From NCBI RefSeq assembly GCF_001830325.1, contig NZ_MHZG01000001.1, forward strand, positions 310,001 through 374,000: a DNA stretch of 64,000 nucleotides. The letters run 5' to 3'. The stretch's first letter is position 1. The number at the start of each line of letters is the position of its first letter. Below the pieces are notes generated by a model. The model made no database searches, had not been told where the DNA came from, and saw only the letters and a program-made list of their open reading frames with translations. The stretch is from Polynucleobacter sp. GWA2_45_21 (GTDB taxonomy: Bacteria; Pseudomonadota; Gammaproteobacteria; Burkholderiales; Burkholderiaceae). Both the position numbers and the translations under genes were made by a program. This document shows positions 8,350-16,496 of the stretch, one piece after another.

Positions 8350-9603
8350 CTAGGATGAGAGCCAAAGCTTGCGGTAGATTTCTTTTGGATCGTGGTCTTG
8401 AGTTTGCTTGGCAACATTAAAGGGTCTACCTCCCCTGGGGTCAGTACCTCGTCCAGCTATATAGAGCCAATTACCTTGATTGCTGTAGACGTCATAGTCG
8501 ATTAGTTGAGACTCAAACCAGGCCGCACCCGCGCGCCAATCACCCTGCATGTCGTATATCCAGTAACTAGCCACAATCTGACGCATCCTATTGGAGAGAT
8601 AACCGCTCTGGTAAAGCTCACGCATGCCAGCATCCACCAACTCAGATCCAGTATTGCCAAAGCGCCATTGTTCAAAACTAGCCTGAGATGATGGTTTTAC
8701 AGCGAGCCCCGTTAAGCCGCTAGCGCGATACAGGTTCTGGCCATACTTGAAGTGAATAAAGCGGAAATAATCCCTCCAGAGTAATTCAAACCAAAGCCAA
8801 TAAGTACCATCATTAGCACCATAGCGATTTTCATAATCGCTTAATTGAGCCGCTATCTCACGCGCTGAAATACAACCCAAGGCAAGCCATGCTGAAAACT
8901 TACTGGAGTAATCCATACCAATCAGTTGATTGCGAGTCTCTTTATAGCTGTCGGGTAAACGCCGCTCAAGATATTGCTTTAAATGGGCCTGGGCATGACT
9001 AGCCCCTCCCACAAAATACGGATGTGAAGCTGATTGAGTTCTAGAAGGTGCTACTGAGCGCTGAGGTAAAGACCCTGGTAGCAAGGGAATATTCTTGGGC
9101 GTATTGATGGGCTGTGCAAACTTGAGCTGTGCCCGTTCAACCTCACGCCTAAATCCCGTAAATACATCGGGCATCTTTTCTAAAGCAAATGGTAAGTCTT
9201 GCGGCTCCAACATACTCGATTGCCAGAACTCCTGAACCTCAACTCCCTGCTCTTGCAAAATGCGTACTTGCTCTATTTCTTCGGGTGCTTCAATTTGCTC
9301 GCAATAAATTGCTGTTGCAGCAGCATCCTTAACTAACTGCAACAACACCTCCGTCGACTTGCCAGCCAACTCGAATAGATCTGATCCCTGGGCCTGTAGC
9401 TGAGCCTTTAAGTCATTCAATGAGGCTCGCAAGAAGGTCTTTCGATGCAGTCCTTGTCGCTCAAAACCATAAACCATGTCTTGCTCTTTGGAATCATGTA
9501 TGTACACCGGCAAAAGAGAATCCGCATTTAAGCAAGCTTGTGCAAATGCTGGGTTATCCGCCAATCGCAAGTCATTTCGAAACCAGTAAATTAAGGTGCA
9601 CAT
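8350..9603 (-). CDS. DASH family cryptochrome / DNA photolyase
   Basis: FAD-binding protein of the cryptochrome-photolyase superfamily, CRY-DASH branch, thought to repair CPDs in single-stranded DNA. The N-terminal IYWFRNDLRLADN is the antenna-domain start. The FAD-binding part includes LLWRDYFRFIHFKYG, GNTGSELVDAGMREL and the C-terminal GRGTDPRGGRPFN. The 417-aa length is a little short for the family. The start lies three bases after the DUF2256 stop, so both are probably co-transcribed. Confidence 0.88.
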   Translation of the reverse strand: MCTLIYWFRNDLRLADNPAFAQACLNADSLLPVYIHDSKEQDMVYGFERQGLHRKTFLRASLNDLKAQLQAQGSDLFELAGKSTEVLLQLVKDAAATAIYCEQIEAPEEIEQVRILQEQGVEVQEFWQSSMLEPQDLPFALEKMPDVFTGFRREVERAQLKFAQPINTPKNIPLLPGSLPQRSVAPSRTQSASHPYFVGGASHAQAHLKQYLERRLPDSYKETRNQLIGMDYSSKFSAWLALGCISAREIAAQLSDYENRYGANDGTYWLWFELLWRDYFRFIHFKYGQNLYRASGLTGLAVKPSSQASFEQWRFGNTGSELVDAGMRELYQSGYLSNRMRQIVASYWIYDMQGDWRAGAAWFESQLIDYDVYSNQGNWLYIAGRGTDPRGGRPFNVAKQTQDHDPKEIYRKLWLSS

Positions 9604-9606
9604 CGA

Positions 9607-9786
9607 TTACACCTCAGCCTTACTGCCGGACTTTTTGGAGCGGCAGGCATCAGAGCAATATTTGACCTCATCCCAATTTTTGGCCCACGACTTACGCCAC
9701 GTCATCTCCTTGCCGCAGACCAGGCAGGTCTTGCTGGGCAAAAATGATTTATTCCCCTTAAAGCCTGCTTTTTCAGATCGAGCCAT
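9607..9786 (-). CDS. DUF2256 family zinc-ribbon-like protein
   Basis: A 59-aa gene read directly on the reverse strand: MARSEKAGFKGNKSF, then KTCLVCGKEMTWRK and a YCSDACR motif. The two Cys pairs (CLVC and CSDAC) are the DUF2256 pattern, probably binding zinc. It precedes the DASH cryptochrome by three bases; DUF2256 genes are repeatedly found next to cryptochromes. The role is unknown. Confidence 0.85.
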   Translation of the reverse strand: MARSEKAGFKGNKSFLPSKTCLVCGKEMTWRKSWAKNWDEVKYCSDACRSKKSGSKAEV

Positions 9787-9852
9787 ACCTACCTATAGAA
9801 AAACGAATAGACTATTCAACACAATTAAAAGTCAAATGAAAATAAGATTGCT

Positions 9853-10749
9853 TTGAAAGCTTTTTATACCGACCACTATGTTTTACCACTTCCACCGGGA
9901 CACCGCTTTCCGATGGAAAAGTACAGCCAGCTGCGCGACCTCGTTACACAACTAAAGGGCATCGAGCTCGTAGAAGCGCCTGCCGTTACCGATACACAAA
10001 TTCTGTATGCGCACGACCCTAGCTATCTCATGAAAGTCATTGCGGGGGATTTAAGCACGAAGGAACAACAGGAGATTGGCTTTCCTTGGAGCGAAAAAAT
10101 GGTGGAGCGATCACGCCGTTCCGCTGGGGCAACTGTGGCAGCGGCAAAGGCGGCACTAGATGAAGGTTTGGCAGTAAATCTAGCGGGCGGCACCCACCAC
10201 GCCTATCGGAATATGGGTGGTGGATTTTGCGTTTTTAATGACTCCGCGATTGCAGCGAGAACCTTACAAAAAGAAGTGGACTCAACACTGAAAGTAGCCA
10301 TCGTCGATTTAGATGTACATCAAGGAAATGGCACAGCATCTATTCTTCAACATGACAAATCCATCTTCACGCTATCGATTCATGGTGAAAATAATTTCCC
10401 ATTTACTAAAGAGCAGAGTGATTTAGATATTGGCCTACCCAATGGATGTGCAGATGAGGATTACCTCAAAGCTTTAGACCAGGGACTAGAGATACTAGAT
10501 ACATTTAAGCCTGACTTCATCATTTATCTAGCTGGTGCAGATCCCCATGAGGGCGATAGACTGGGAAAGTTAGACATCAGTAAAGCGGGCATGCGCCAAA
10601 GAGATGAGCGTGTCTTTCAATATAGTGCAGACCGCCAGATCCCAATTGCCTTCTCAATGGCAGGCGGCTATGGAAAAGAGATTTGTACTACTGTAGATAT
10701 TCATTTCCAAACCATTCAAACTGCACTTCAATTTACTTCTGCTTCTTAG
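9853..10749 (+). CDS. Histone deacetylase-like (HDAC/AcuC) family amidohydrolase
   Basis: Zinc-dependent deacetylase fold, 298 aa. Visible motifs include LAGGTHHAYRNMGGGFCVFND (tandem active-site histidines), VDLDVHQGNGT (metal Asp and His) and YLAGADPHEGDRLG (second metal Asp). Bacterial members act on acetylated small molecules or proteins; the substrate here is unknown. The start is TTG at 9853; the nearest upstream ATG is in another frame. The last 17 bases overlap the convergent lipoprotein gene. Confidence 0.88.
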   Translation: MKAFYTDHYVLPLPPGHRFPMEKYSQLRDLVTQLKGIELVEAPAVTDTQILYAHDPSYLMKVIAGDLSTKEQQEIGFPWSEKMVERSRRSAGATVAAAKAALDEGLAVNLAGGTHHAYRNMGGGFCVFNDSAIAARTLQKEVDSTLKVAIVDLDVHQGNGTASILQHDKSIFTLSIHGENNFPFTKEQSDLDIGLPNGCADEDYLKALDQGLEILDTFKPDFIIYLAGADPHEGDRLGKLDISKAGMRQRDERVFQYSADRQIPIAFSMAGGYGKEICTTVDIHFQTIQTALQFTSAS

Positions 10750-11368
10750 GTAAATTATTGAGCGTCCTAGCATCGTTGAGCTGCTGATCAACTAGGTACA
10801 GCGTTCCGCCATAGTTGGCCTGTAAGTCGTAGCCCTTAAGCCCAACCGTATAAATAGTGATGTAGGGATTAAATGAGCGGATAGTGCCACCAGAGCCAGC
10901 AGAAAAATTAGCATCCACATCCATGCCGCCACGTTGCCCATCAATAGAGGTTAATAAAAACTGATCGATCGCATCTGTATTCTTAAAGAGAATAATTTGA
11001 TATTGATCTTGATATCCCGCACCAATACCCTCACCGGTTTTCATGGCTTGCATAAAGATAGGCTCTGGACGGCGCTTATCAAATAAGACACCCTCACCTC
11101 TCGCCAGTACCAATAAGACCACATTGACATTAGTAGTGTTAAAGACTGCATATCCTGGAGCGGCCTCTATATCCTTCCTGATTGCGGGATTTTGCTTAAT
11201 GAGAGCAGCCAAACCCACCTTAGACATTTCAAGAGTTGCATCTCTTTTTTGCACAATCTCTTGAGCAGTTAAAGGCTTTCCGTCGACTCCTGTTGACTGG
11301 CAGCCAGATAGCATCACCAAGCCAAATGCCATGCATAAGGCTGGGAATATTGTGGAAGGGTGATTCAT
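10733..11368 (-). CDS. Lipoprotein with YSC84/SYLF-like lipid-binding domain
   Basis: A 211-aa predicted lipoprotein: signal peptide with lipobox LSGC at the end. The body contains a long helix followed by PGYAVFNTTNVNVVLLVLARGEGV and MKTGEGIGAGYQDQYQIILFKN, typical of the YSC84/SYLF family that binds phosphoinositides in eukaryotes. The bacterial role is not established. The 3' end overlaps the HDAC-like gene by 17 bases. Confidence 0.75.
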   Translation of the reverse strand: MNHPSTIFPALCMAFGLVMLSGCQSTGVDGKPLTAQEIVQKRDATLEMSKVGLAALIKQNPAIRKDIEAAPGYAVFNTTNVNVVLLVLARGEGVLFDKRRPEPIFMQAMKTGEGIGAGYQDQYQIILFKNTDAIDQFLLTSIDGQRGGMDVDANFSAGSGGTIRSFNPYITIYTVGLKGYDLQANYGGTLYLVDQQLNDARTLNNLPKKQK

Positions 11369-11480
11369 GGCGGCCTAAGAAAGAGTCAATATTCAAAAAA
11401 TAGGGTTATCAAGCCTTATTTTATATGCCTTAGATAAGCTTAATAAAAGATATCGAAATGCACATTAAAATCGCCGAACT

Positions 11481-12359
11481 ATGTTTAGGATTAAAAATCT
11501 CCTCCTGCTGATGGCTTTTGGGCCAGGTTTAGCTTGGGCGATCGATTTACAGCCGAACGATATTGTTGCCCCTGCACCCAATAAAAACTACTTAACTTTG
11601 AGTTACATCAATTCAGAGAACACCACTCAATACAGAAAGGGCTCCGCGCAACCTGGTAACCCAGTAATTGGTACGCAAAGCGCAATTTTGCGCGGCTCTC
11701 GTACCTTCAATATAGGTGACTTGCCTGCAGTAAGTTATCTTCAGTTACCTTATGGAGCGATCAGTCCCGCCGGTTCTTTTGCGAGTGCGCCTGGCGATAC
11801 CGGCATTGGCGACCTTAGCTTTGCTACCGCAATCTGGCCCTATGCCAATAAAAGTACTAGAACCTATTTAGGAATAGCTGGCTATCTCATTACTCCAACA
11901 GGAAGCTATTCCAGCCAGAGAGTCTTTAATCTTGGTGAAAACCGTTTTCGAACAGACTTGCAGATTGGCTTTCAGACTCCAATCACTTCAAACGTCGATG
12001 GCATGATTGCCGTAGATACGATGTGGTTTGGTGGCAATAGTCAGTGTGGAGCAGCTTGCGGACTCAGTACCAATGGCTCCTTGAGCCAAAAACCCCTCAC
12101 CACCACACAGCTTGGCCCAATCTATCGTATTAACCAAATCTTTACTGTTGGTGCCTCCTATTTTTATGTAGCAGGAGGAGCAACCTCGATTAATAACAAT
12201 TATCTAAATAACGTGGTGAACACCCAAAGATTTTTGCTAAGTGGTCAGGCGCACACACCTATTGGAAGATTCTCCCTGCAATACGGCAGAGATATGGAAA
12301 TCAAAAATGGATTTGTGCAGACTCGAGTACTCGCAATCAGACTCGCAAAAGAGTTTTAA
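11481..12359 (+). CDS. Outer-membrane protein of the phenol-degradation MetA/SphA family
   Basis: A 292-aa protein with a signal peptide (cleavage after LAWA) and a beta-rich body with alternating hydrophobic strands, ending in a C-terminal LAIRLAKEF, as expected for an outer-membrane barrel. The pattern LQPNDIVAPAPNKNYLTLSY matches PF13557 proteins (putative MetA pathway of phenol degradation). Transport of aromatics is inferred by family only. It diverges from the YSC84-like lipoprotein. Confidence 0.75.
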   Translation: MFRIKNLLLLMAFGPGLAWAIDLQPNDIVAPAPNKNYLTLSYINSENTTQYRKGSAQPGNPVIGTQSAILRGSRTFNIGDLPAVSYLQLPYGAISPAGSFASAPGDTGIGDLSFATAIWPYANKSTRTYLGIAGYLITPTGSYSSQRVFNLGENRFRTDLQIGFQTPITSNVDGMIAVDTMWFGGNSQCGAACGLSTNGSLSQKPLTTTQLGPIYRINQIFTVGASYFYVAGGATSINNNYLNNVVNTQRFLLSGQAHTPIGRFSLQYGRDMEIKNGFVQTRVLAIRLAKEF

Positions 12360-12361
12360 AG

Positions 12362-13189
12362 CTATCTTATAGGTGGCAATGGGGAGCCACAAGAAGAACA
12401 ATAATGATCCTCACGGCCATATCCATCGCGCATACAAATTAAACAGGCACGATCACTATTTGCTCGATGCGCCTTTTTTGTATAAGACATTTCTGCTGTA
12501 ACAATTCCGGTGGGCACTGCTAGGGTTCCCCAGCCCATTAACATCATGAGCGAGGCAATCAACTTGCCTAAATCCGTTTGCGGGGTGATGTCACCAAAAC
12601 CTACCGTGGTCATTGTGGTGATTGCCCAATAGATCGAAACCGGGATGCTCGTAAAGCCATGGACCGGCCCCTCAACCACATACATCAATGTTCCCATCAC
12701 CATCACCACCATGAGAACAACAGACAGAAAGACCAAAATTTTTCTTCTGCTAGCTGCCATCGCATCAGCTAGATGCTGATATTCAGACATGTATTGAGTC
12801 AGCTTAAAAATTCGGAAGACCCTAATGAGGCGCAAAATTCTGACATCAATTAAGGCATGCAACTCTGGGAAGAGTAAGGCCAAATACGTTGGCACGACGG
12901 CAAGAAGATCGATGATGCCAAAAAAACTCGTAATGTATTTAATGCGATTCGGGGCGCAGTAGATTCTGACAAGATATTCCACCGTAAAGAGTCCCGTAAA
13001 TACCCACTCAAAAAACGAGAGCTCTGTATGGAAGTTTTTCGATACTGACTCAATGCTATCCAATACCACCACCAACAAGGAAAGTAGTATGGCGAAAATT
13101 AATACCTGGTCAAAACGAAGGCCTAAAGGTGTGTTCGCCTCAAAGACAATTACTCTCAGCTTTTCTTTGAAGGAAATTTGTCTAGGCAT
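12362..13189 (-). CDS. Voltage-gated-type ion channel with C-terminal zinc ribbon
   Basis: Six-transmembrane K+ channel-like protein of 275 aa. S4-like arginines occur in RILRLIRVFRIFKLTQ, and the selectivity filter is TTVGFGD. After S6 comes an unusual short cytosolic tail with two Cys pairs (CLICMRDGYGREDHYCSSCG) that looks like a zinc ribbon. It lies six bases downstream of a second, smaller K+ channel gene. The direction of ion flow and gating are inference. Confidence 0.88.
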   Translation of the reverse strand: MPRQISFKEKLRVIVFEANTPLGLRFDQVLIFAILLSLLVVVLDSIESVSKNFHTELSFFEWVFTGLFTVEYLVRIYCAPNRIKYITSFFGIIDLLAVVPTYLALLFPELHALIDVRILRLIRVFRIFKLTQYMSEYQHLADAMAASRRKILVFLSVVLMVVMVMGTLMYVVEGPVHGFTSIPVSIYWAITTMTTVGFGDITPQTDLGKLIASLMMLMGWGTLAVPTGIVTAEMSYTKKAHRANSDRACLICMRDGYGREDHYCSSCGSPLPPIR

Positions 13190-13194
13190 TTTGT

Positions 13195-13671
13195 CTACTC
13201 GGCTCCATTCGATCTAGATAAAGTCCAATACTTTTGCATCTCGATAAAGAGAAATGAAGCAGACCAGGTAATCAGGATGAAGCCTGTGAGCGCCTCTACT
13301 CCAGTCAAATAACGTAAGTAGCCTTGTGCCACGATCTCGCCATAGCCCAATGTCGTAAAGGTAACAAATGATAGGTAGGCGCAATCTAACAACATGCCAT
13401 GGCCTGAAAGCTCGCCAACAAGTCCGCCCATCACGGGAAACTGCAAGGTAACGAAGTAGCCTAAGGCAAACAGCCAGATCTCCGCCACGTGCGCCATGAA
13501 GATGGCGCCGACCCCTATTAACACCCGAAAACGTGGTGCAATGTGGGCTAGCTTGGGGAGCAGCTTATCAAGCTGAAAAAGGGCCTCGTAATGCAAAAGG
13601 ATCGCAATAAGTGCTAGAGATCCATTGATGACGAAGGCAGTAATGAGCAACATCGATAAATTATCCCCCAT
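13195..13671 (-). CDS. Two-pore-helix-type K+ channel family protein (Ion_trans_2)
   Basis: A 158-aa membrane protein with about four hydrophobic segments and a pore motif FTTLGYGEIV between the last two. This is the reduced K+-channel pore domain (PF07885) found in many Proteobacteria. The start codon at 13671 lies inside a perfect hairpin; an alternative ATG is at 13653 (MLLITAF). It lies between the eRF1-like gene and the larger channel, all leftward. Confidence 0.8.
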   Translation of the reverse strand: MGDNLSMLLITAFVINGSLALIAILLHYEALFQLDKLLPKLAHIAPRFRVLIGVGAIFMAHVAEIWLFALGYFVTLQFPVMGGLVGELSGHGMLLDCAYLSFVTFTTLGYGEIVAQGYLRYLTGVEALTGFILITWSASFLFIEMQKYWTLSRSNGAE

Positions 13672-13685
13672 TTTCAGGGGGATAA
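13661..13685 (-). promoter_or_regulatory. Hairpin enclosing the start of the small K+ channel gene
   Basis: Perfect 9-bp inverted repeat (TTATCCCCC at 13661-13669, complement at 13677-13685) with a 7-base loop. In the mRNA the ATG at 13671 and the G-rich stretch able to serve as ribosome site for the ATG at 13653 are both inside the stem-loop. There is no T-run after it on the coding strand, so translation control is more likely than termination. Confidence 0.55.
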
Positions 13686-13690
13686 AAACA

Positions 13691-14095
13691 TCAACCAGTA
13701 ATAACGGTATCGCCTTTTAGAGCATCTACTTTGGCAAAGTACTTTTTAGCGTAAGCCAATAATTGCCCATCAGTAGGATGGTCTACAGTTTCAATACCAA
13801 CCACCTTTTCAGCAATGGTGTGATCGTGCTTAGTGGCATGCTTCATCAAATCTAATTTTGCAGAGCCAGGGCCCACGATCAAAATCTCTTTAGATTCCAT
13901 CACCGCTTGAATCACTTCATGTAAGTAATGCTGATCTGGCTCAGCACGTGCGCCACTGACAGAGCCACTTTTGTGATGAACATTCTTATGAGTAGATCTA
14001 GTCTTAATAACTTCGCTCTCACTAGCAGTGGGGTTGAAGTAAATAACGTGCGCCTCTTGATGATCGATCCAAATTACTGAGTGATTAAATGACAT
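13691..14095 (-). CDS. Small eRF1-like protein (annotated elsewhere as translational machinery protein)
   Basis: A 134-aa protein starting MSFNHSVIWIDHQEAHVIYF, with a later ILIVGPGSAKLDLMKH and EKVVGIETVDHPTDGQLLAYA. These are hallmarks of the small bacterial eRF1/baeRF-type fold seen in beta-proteobacterial stress loci. The ATG at 14095 is preceded by GAGAAAG. The function is uncertain; relatives are linked to stress and hibernation, but that is inference. Confidence 0.75.
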   Translation of the reverse strand: MSFNHSVIWIDHQEAHVIYFNPTASESEVIKTRSTHKNVHHKSGSVSGARAEPDQHYLHEVIQAVMESKEILIVGPGSAKLDLMKHATKHDHTIAEKVVGIETVDHPTDGQLLAYAKKYFAKVDALKGDTVITG

Positions 14096-14150
14096 ACTTT
14101 CTCTTTCTAAATAAAACAACAAAATATTAAATGCGGTAGACCGGAAATGC

Positions 14151-14417
14151 TTAATCTAAAACTAAGTCGTGACTAAACACATGTACTGCACCATCTACAG
14201 CGTGACCGGCTAAAATTTTATTTTCCGCAATCGATAAAAGCTTTAGCTGATGATTCTGGAATAAACGCAAAGAATCCTTTTCAACTCCATCTGCATCCAA
14301 ATCTTGCAGCGCTTCAAAGCTAAAAACACATTGCATTGGCTTGGCATCAAGTAATGCCGGAAATGCCACATTGCCATTCTCTAATAGGCTGGCAGGGCCA
14401 ATAAACTCAAGCTTCAT
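14151..14417 (-). CDS. DUF1488-like protein
   Basis: An 88-aa protein (MKLEFIGPASLLENGNVAFPAL onward) with the DUF1488 layout: a strand, then G-x-V-x-F-P-A, a C-x-F-S-F-E-A-L-x-D-L motif, and a late helix. No catalytic residues are visible. It is first in a leftward group with the eRF1-like and channel genes, about 70 bases downstream of a perfect FNR/ANR-type box. Confidence 0.65.
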   Translation of the reverse strand: MKLEFIGPASLLENGNVAFPALLDAKPMQCVFSFEALQDLDADGVEKDSLRLFQNHQLKLLSIAENKILAGHAVDGAVHVFSHDLVLD

Positions 14418-14486
14418 TATAAGACTCACTTTATTTAGAAATATACAAATCGCTTTCTTATTGTGGTCTTATTTGACATGGAAGTG

Positions 14487-14500
14487 TTGATTTATATCAA
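14487..14500. promoter_or_regulatory. FNR/ANR-type binding site
   Basis: TTGATTTATATCAA is an exact match to the palindromic consensus TTGAT-N4-ATCAA. It lies about 70 bases upstream of the DUF1488 start. Oxygen- or redox-dependent control of the DUF1488 and eRF1-like genes is a reasonable inference. Confidence 0.75.
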
Positions 14501-14534
14501 AGATCTATCCATCGCACTCAGAATGGGTCAAATT

Positions 14535-14699
14535 TCATTGTAAAAGAAAATTCTGCGCCGTTCTAGGAAGATGAATTTCATGGGATTTACTGAGCTGGGC
14601 AGATCGGCGCAATAATTCCTCGGCCGATATCTTTAATAAATCCCCTTTGCAGGCAAAGAGAATTTGATTATCTGATACCCTAAAAAGAAACACCCGCAT
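14535..14699 (-). CDS. Possible small protein, unknown
   Basis: A 54-codon reading starting MRVFLFRVSDNQILFACKGD and ending in a HEIHLPRT segment. It begins inside the terminator hairpin of the neighbouring amidohydrolase and has no clear ribosome site, but its composition is protein-like and it precedes the DUF1488 gene in the same direction. It could equally be a chance frame. Confidence 0.3.
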   Translation of the reverse strand: MRVFLFRVSDNQILFACKGDLLKISAEELLRRSAQLSKSHEIHLPRTAQNFLLQ

Positions 14700-14716
14700 C
14701 AGCGAGTGTTTCTTTT
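14683..14716 (-). terminator. Terminator after the amidohydrolase gene
   Basis: 11-bp inverted repeat AAAAGAAACAC (14683-14693) and GTGTTTCTTTT (14706-14716). The inner bases extend the stem by CGC/GCG around an ATCA loop. It starts about 20 bases beyond the amidohydrolase stop codon. Confidence 0.85.
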
Positions 14717-14737
14717 GCAAACTGTACCGATCAGGAC

Positions 14738-16444
14738 TTACTTAAGACTCACCTGCTTACCATCAACCCAAGTTGCCTTGACTTTGATATTACGAATTTC
14801 TGCAGGTGGTGTCTTGCGTGGATTCTTCTCCAATATCACCAAGTCAGCCTGCTTGCCGACTTCTAAGCTACCAACAATATTATCAGCAAAGATTTGATAT
14901 GCGGCATCAATCGTAATCGCACGAATCGCATCATCAACAGAAACGGCCTGAGTTGGTCCAAGCACTTTCTGCGGAGGCAGTTGCCATAAACGTGTTACTT
15001 CTTCGCTCACATAGTTCAAAGGGCCAACATTGGAAACTGGCGAGTCACTATGCAGCGTAAATTTACCGCCTGCACGCTTAAAGTCTCCAGCCGGGTCAAT
15101 ACGCTCAGCACGCTCAGGCCCAATGATGTGGTTATTAAAGGCTGCGCCCCAGTAATCAACGTGGCCAATAGTAAAGCTTGGTATTACACCCAATTTGACA
15201 GCCTTATTAACGTGCTCTGGATGATTGACCGTGAAATGCTCAATACGCAGACGACGCTCTTGCGGCTTAGGATTCCCTGCCAATAATTTAGCGTAGCTAT
15301 TTAAAGCCTGATCAATTGCTTTATCACCATTGGAGTGCGAAGAAATCTGCCATCCTTGATCAAAATACGACTTCATGGATGCATAAATATCTGCATCTTT
15401 AAAGTTGAGTGAACCACTCCATTTGCTATCTTTGGGATAGCTATATGGCTGATTGAGCGCGGCAGTTAAGCCTTGAGTAGACCCATCAGTAATGTATTTA
15501 ACGCCAATGAAGCGCAACTTATCATCGCCATCATTGGGCTTAATGGCTTTATATCCAACAGGTAAGGTCTCGCTAAATAAGTATCCGCGCACCCGAATCG
15601 GTGGTGCATTCTTTGCAAAAATAGCTTTATAAATAGCCACTTCTTTATCAACACCAAAATTACCACCAACACTCATATCGGAGGCTGTTGTTACTCCAGT
15701 GGATGCCATTTTCTTCATGGTGCCCTCAATAGCAGCAAACAATTGCTCTTCTGTTGGGTTTGGCATTTTGGCCATAAATGGTAAATAAGTTGGTGGCTCC
15801 ACTAGCTTGCCAGTGAGTTGACCCTTTGCATCTTTCACATAAATACCGCCGCCAGCTGGATTTGGGGTTTTGTTTGTAATACCGGCAAGTTCTAAAGCCT
15901 TGTGATTAACGTAGCCGATATGACCAGATTGATTGACGATAAAAATAGGAACTGTAGTGGATACCTTATCCAAATCATCAGCAGTGAGTTCTGCCATAAA
16001 TGGCGTGGTACGTGATGGATCAACACCAAAACCAAATAACCAACCACCAGCAGGCACATTCTTTAGTCCTGCTTTCATTTTTTGAATTAAAGTTTCTTTA
16101 GTGTCATAAGGCAAGGTGAAGTTACTTAAATTCAATCCCAAGCCTTCAAAGACCGCAGTCACCATGATGTGCACGTGAGGCTCTACAAAGCCCGGCATCA
16201 GTGTTTGGCCTTGCAGATCAATGGCCTTAGTATTGCCAGCCTGCCACTCTTTGGTAACTGCGTCTTTAGTCCCGACTGCAACAATCTTGCCATTTTGGAC
16301 AGCTAATGCTTGAACTTCTTCGTTCTTCGCATTAACGGTGACGATAGGGCCACCATAAAAAATAGTATCTGCATTGCCTTTAGCAAATGCAAATGCACAG
16401 TGAGCAATCAAAAGGGATGCGAGTAACTTGGGTGCGAATTTCAT
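14738..16444 (-). CDS. Periplasmic amidohydrolase family protein (YtcJ-like)
   Basis: Metal-dependent amidohydrolase of 568 aa with a signal peptide (MKFAPKLLASLLIAHCAFAFA). Metal ligands are visible in GFVEPHVHI (HxH after the first strand), a later SHSNGDKAID histidine, RIEHF, and an HSDSPVS aspartate. YtcJ-type enzymes (for example N-substituted formamide deformylase) share the long insert domain. The substrate is unknown. It is probably co-transcribed with the outer-membrane protein gene 52 bases upstream. Confidence 0.85.
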   Translation of the reverse strand: MKFAPKLLASLLIAHCAFAFAKGNADTIFYGGPIVTVNAKNEEVQALAVQNGKIVAVGTKDAVTKEWQAGNTKAIDLQGQTLMPGFVEPHVHIMVTAVFEGLGLNLSNFTLPYDTKETLIQKMKAGLKNVPAGGWLFGFGVDPSRTTPFMAELTADDLDKVSTTVPIFIVNQSGHIGYVNHKALELAGITNKTPNPAGGGIYVKDAKGQLTGKLVEPPTYLPFMAKMPNPTEEQLFAAIEGTMKKMASTGVTTASDMSVGGNFGVDKEVAIYKAIFAKNAPPIRVRGYLFSETLPVGYKAIKPNDGDDKLRFIGVKYITDGSTQGLTAALNQPYSYPKDSKWSGSLNFKDADIYASMKSYFDQGWQISSHSNGDKAIDQALNSYAKLLAGNPKPQERRLRIEHFTVNHPEHVNKAVKLGVIPSFTIGHVDYWGAAFNNHIIGPERAERIDPAGDFKRAGGKFTLHSDSPVSNVGPLNYVSEEVTRLWQLPPQKVLGPTQAVSVDDAIRAITIDAAYQIFADNIVGSLEVGKQADLVILEKNPRKTPPAEIRNIKVKATWVDGKQVSLK

Positions 16445-16496
16445 ACTTATTTCCTAGATGTGAACGGCGATTATTTGAGGCTTATTTGAGACTTAC

